A stretch of 64,000 nt of DNA from Tomocerus qinae. Its lineage: Eukaryota; Arthropoda; Collembola; Entomobryomorpha; Tomoceridae. The DNA is taken from positions 137,103,875 to 137,167,874 of the forward strand of contig CM034546.1 of NCBI GenBank assembly GCA_020055645.1, in the 5' to 3' direction. The notes beneath the pieces were generated by a model that saw only the letters and a program-made list of their open reading frames with translations, was not told the origin of the DNA and made no database searches. Position numbers and translations under genes: made by a program. Shown piece after piece: positions 61,071-64,000 of this stretch (position 1 is its first letter; each line of letters opens with the position of its first letter).

Positions 61071-62270
61071 AATATTTATGGTAAGTAACATTCATCGGTG
61101 GGAAAATAGTATTGAGTCTTACCTGCAGAGTTGTGCAGATGTAGTACAGTTAGACCTCCACGTTAAACTGCTCGGCTCCAAGTTCTCATAGAAGATAATC
61201 CTATTGTAATGTTTCACTAGATCCACTGTCTTTCTATTCACATCCAATAGGACCATTCATTCATTGCAGATTAAAATAAGTTAAGTACCATTTTGGCTCA
61301 AATTTTTTATCCTCCATTCTACGGAGCCGCAAAGCTAAAATTTATCAGCGGGAAAGGCTAATATTTTCCCAGAATATTCGCTAGTACATAGTGGCAAATT
61401 TTGATTAAAGCGATTCTGATACTATTTTACGTGTTCTGACTCTGCTGACAACAGGTGTCAAGTTCGAAGCAATGTAATGCAATATTCAGCGTTGCGTTGC
61501 GTCGTGTCGTATGTAGTGGGTTACATGTAAAATCCCTTAGTACTTGGTTTGCTGTCAGTGGAGTCCAAATAAATTCGGCAGATTTCGAGCACTCGATGCG
61601 GAGCTAATAAACCTTATTAGCCAATCCGTTCAAAATAAATGTATCAACTGCTCTGAATGGTACTGCATATATAGTCAAATAAGCATATACATATAATCAA
61701 ACCTACTATACTGCATATAGTAGGTTTGATTTAATTTCGTTGCACTTGTGATGCAAAATGTAGTTGAATGATTTCAGTAAAAGCAATAAAAAAGCCAAAA
61801 AAATCACTGCCATTCTTTAATGTCAAATTAATTCAACCTCGAAACTATTGCAAGTTCAATTAAAATAATTTTATTTCGTCTTCAAAAAGTGTGGATTCCA
61901 TAACATTGTTTAGTTTAACCGATATATTCTCCGATATATTCCTTTTGTATACTGGGGTTACTGTAATTGCATTATTTTAAAGCTCGAGGCTTTTGCTGTT
62001 AAAAGAAAATGATGTGAAAGAAAAAGAATTTGAGAAGAATCTTGAGAACAGTTTTGAGACTTTTATATATGATCGGTTTTTTACGTTTCCAAACTTGAGC
62101 AATATTAAGAACTTTAGGGCTTTAGGATTATAGATAATCTACTGTTGAATCAAAGATACATTTACAATTTACATATATTCCTGGGGAAAAATTCCAAAAT
62201 TGCTGAAGGACGAAGTTTCTTGTCTCTGATTGTTGGGTCATTGAATAGACCAAATTAATAGAGTATGTAT
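61071..62270. other. Intergenic, nothing recognised
   Basis: AT-rich. A tatag-type inverted pair lies at 61706-61727. No exon recognised. Confidence 0.4.
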
Positions 62271-62405
62271 TTAAATTGATTTGGCGAATCGTGTTCCTTC
62301 AACATTAGGTGCATGAGAATTGCCTTGGCCACCAGGACTGAAATACGGACAATAACAACTACAGCATTGCGAGTCCCAAAAACATGGAGTGCCTCTTATT
62401 TTACA
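62271..62405 (-). CDS. Terminal exon of a knottin-like Cys-rich peptide (partial)
   Basis: On the minus strand an acceptor (tttgtatttcag) is followed by 44 open codons and TAA at 62273-62271. Six cysteines occur in the first 19 residues with spacing C-x6-C-x5-C-C-x-C-x-C, the arrangement of inhibitor-cystine-knot peptides, followed by a Gly/Asn/Ser-rich tail ending FAKSI. Knottins serve as defence peptides, enzyme inhibitors or ion-channel ligands; the role here is unknown. Any signal-peptide exon must lie upstream at higher coordinates and I could not identify it with confidence. A candidate short exon lies near 62704-62663 (acceptor ttacaatttcag). The reading phase is inferred from the Cys pattern. 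Confidence 0.5.
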   Translation of the reverse strand, partial: CKIRGTPCFWDSQCCSCYCPYFSPGGQGNSHAPNVEGTRFAKSI

Positions 62406-63052
62406 CTGAAATACAAAAACGCAATTAAAATTTAAAATCTAAATACAACTTACTCAAGAATTCATATAATATTAATTAATGCCATTCAACTAAGTGCCAA
62501 CATTTTCCCAGGTTTCGACGAAACTAAAAAAAATCAACTTTCATAAATTAAATCAGAAATTTGAAGATCAAAAGACCAAATATTTAGTATAATTTTATTT
62601 AACATTTCTTGTATATTTTAACCCATCAGAACTTAACTGTTGTCAAATTTTTGGGCACATATACGCATTTGGACAAGACCCTTAATGGTATCATTATCAC
62701 GTTTTTCTGAAATTGTAATAAATCAGTAATTAGAAAATAAACTTTAAATACAAAACACAGTTCTTCAAAATATAAATTACGAAATATTCCATCCACAAAA
62801 TATAAATACACCAAGACGATTTTCTGGAAAATACATTTTTCGGGAAATTACAAAGGTTTTCATGCATGAACTAAATGCATTGTTTAGTATTTTTTTATAA
62901 TATGAAAAAATATTTTAAACAATGAATTTTTAAAGTACAATTGGCATAAAAGGCCAAATATTTGTTTTGTATTTTCAAAATCCTAAATTCGTAAATATAG
63001 TACATATTTAAAATATTTTTTAAAATTAAATATATTTTGACAGATTGTATAA
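62406..63052. other. Intergenic with a possible second small exon
   Basis: On the minus strand an acceptor at about 62705 opens a short frame ending near 62638, followed by AATAAA at about 62600. It could be the end of another small gene or an upstream exon of the knottin-like gene. It is not resolved. Confidence 0.3.
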
Positions 63053-63238
63053 ATATCGTTCTTTAAGGAACGAAAGAGTCAAAATCCATTTTTTGTTTGG
63101 TGGCGGAAAAAGCCTATATCCATACGCTTGTTAGTGGAGTTAGGCTATTTCCTGCACCAAACGAAAAATGGATATTGGCTTATTCGTATACCAAACAAAA
63201 GATGGATTTTGGCTTTTTCGTTCCTTAAAGGACGATAT
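63053..63238. mobile_element. 186-bp ATATCGTTC-family inverted-repeat element
   Basis: The ends are atatcgttctttaaggaacg and cgttccttaaaggacgatat. Inside, aatccattttttgtttgg and ccaaacaaaagatggatttt pair. It is the most compact member of the family seen at 23961 and 58613. Confidence 0.85.
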
Positions 63239-64000
63239 GCTTGTAAACCTGTTAGAACGTTTCCAACAACGACCAACATGAGAACGCAGAAGTAAAAATA
63301 TCATTTACTAATCCTTTGCACGTTTATGATCTTCATCTTAAGAATTTTCAGCGCAATGAGAAATTTTGTCTCAGTCACGGAACTTTTATTGGCATAGAAA
63401 TAAATGTAACTCAATATGCAATATGCATTAACTTTTAGTGTTTGGTAATAGTTTTGTCTGGATAGTTATACAATGCAATAATGGCTATTTGTTACGAGGA
63501 TCATTTAATTACTTGCTTGTTTCAATATTTTTCTATGCAACATTACTAATAAAATAATTACTATTCTAAATATCATTACCATTGTATTGTGTTCAAATTC
63601 ATACATAAAACTTAGTTGGTTGGCATTACAATGAAATAATCTGAATTTGATTAAAAAACCATTTTGTAGAGGAAGGTTACCACGTCCGGAATTCTATTTC
63701 TGTTGCAAATTGCTTAATAAATAATCCAACGGTCTTCAGTTGAACAGATTTTGGAAATCACTAAATAATATGTGTGATATAGATGTGTGATATAGATGTG
63801 TGATAGATGTCGCACAACATGACAACAGTATACTGTAGAATATTTTCTGAAGAAGGTGGACTTATCGCACAACTTATCCTTTGGTATCAAATGCGCAATA
63901 ATATTCAGCTTAGAGTTGACACCGAAAATGTACATTTTCAGGCTGGTGTAGAAAATACGCAATATATGCAGCTATAAGCAGCAATATGTTGGCTAAGCTA
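63239..64000. other. Intergenic with a short tandem repeat
   Basis: About three units of tgtgtgatatagatg at 63769-63808. No gene recognised up to the window end. Confidence 0.5.

Overview
This is a eukaryotic window, most likely from an arthropod. Genes are spliced with short GT-AG introns and several have TATA boxes close upstream. There is a cytosolic tRNA-Ser, short interstitial TTAGG arrays, a divergent ionotropic receptor, a clip-like S1 protease, a cuticle-type repeat protein and BEL/Pao elements. The mix of ionotropic receptor, M13, M28 and S28 peptidases with a bacterial/plant-type 'basic secretory protein' would fit a springtail (Collembola); that assignment is an inference. The DNA is AT-rich and full of small non-autonomous DNA transposons.

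Layout: 0-4 kb holds a relic of an ionotropic-receptor upstream region, a decayed BEL/Pao fragment and repeats. 4.05-6.7 kb is an ionotropic receptor-like gene with one frameshift. 8.1-9.0 kb (-) is a secreted ricin-type lectin. 9.7-10.3 kb (+) is a basic-secretory-protein domain whose HExxH zinc site is gone. 11.8-12.2 kb (-) is a small secreted Cys-containing protein. 13.6-14.7 kb is a nested pair of hAT-like elements. A tRNA-Ser(AGA) lies at 15.85 kb (-). 18.9-21.5 kb (+) is a seven-exon S28 serine carboxypeptidase with an in-frame stop in its last exon. 21.5-34 kb is mostly repeats, including an approximately 2.6-kb inverted repeat with a 20-bp minisatellite in its loop. 34.4-39.0 kb (+) is an 11-exon M13 (neprilysin-like) gene. 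39.6-41.6 kb (-) is an M28 aminopeptidase. 42.6-49.7 kb is a complete young BEL/Pao retrotransposon on the minus strand. 49.9-51.5 kb (-) is a secreted M28 aminopeptidase, paralogous to the previous one. 53.3-56.0 kb (+) is a protein with one intact and one catalytically dead trypsin domain. 56.5-57.3 kb (-) is a cuticle-type repeat protein. 57.4-64 kb is repeat-rich and contains one terminal exon of a knottin-like Cys-rich peptide.

The most striking observation is the peptidase block at 34-51.5 kb. Two M28 paralogs share one large catalytic exon but have different 5' exons. The distal copy keeps a signal peptide and propeptide. The proximal copy appears to begin with a type-II membrane-anchor exon clearly homologous to the first exon of the neighbouring, convergently transcribed M13 gene, followed by a Lys-rich linker exon with the same phases (0 to 1) as the M13 linker exon. 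This looks like a chimeric, membrane-tethered M28 peptidase made by local exon capture. Other recurring themes are catalytically dead hydrolase relatives (the basic secretory protein and the second S1 domain) and several hAT-like MITE families with exact 8-bp target duplications, one of them nested and dated by an empty site elsewhere in the window.
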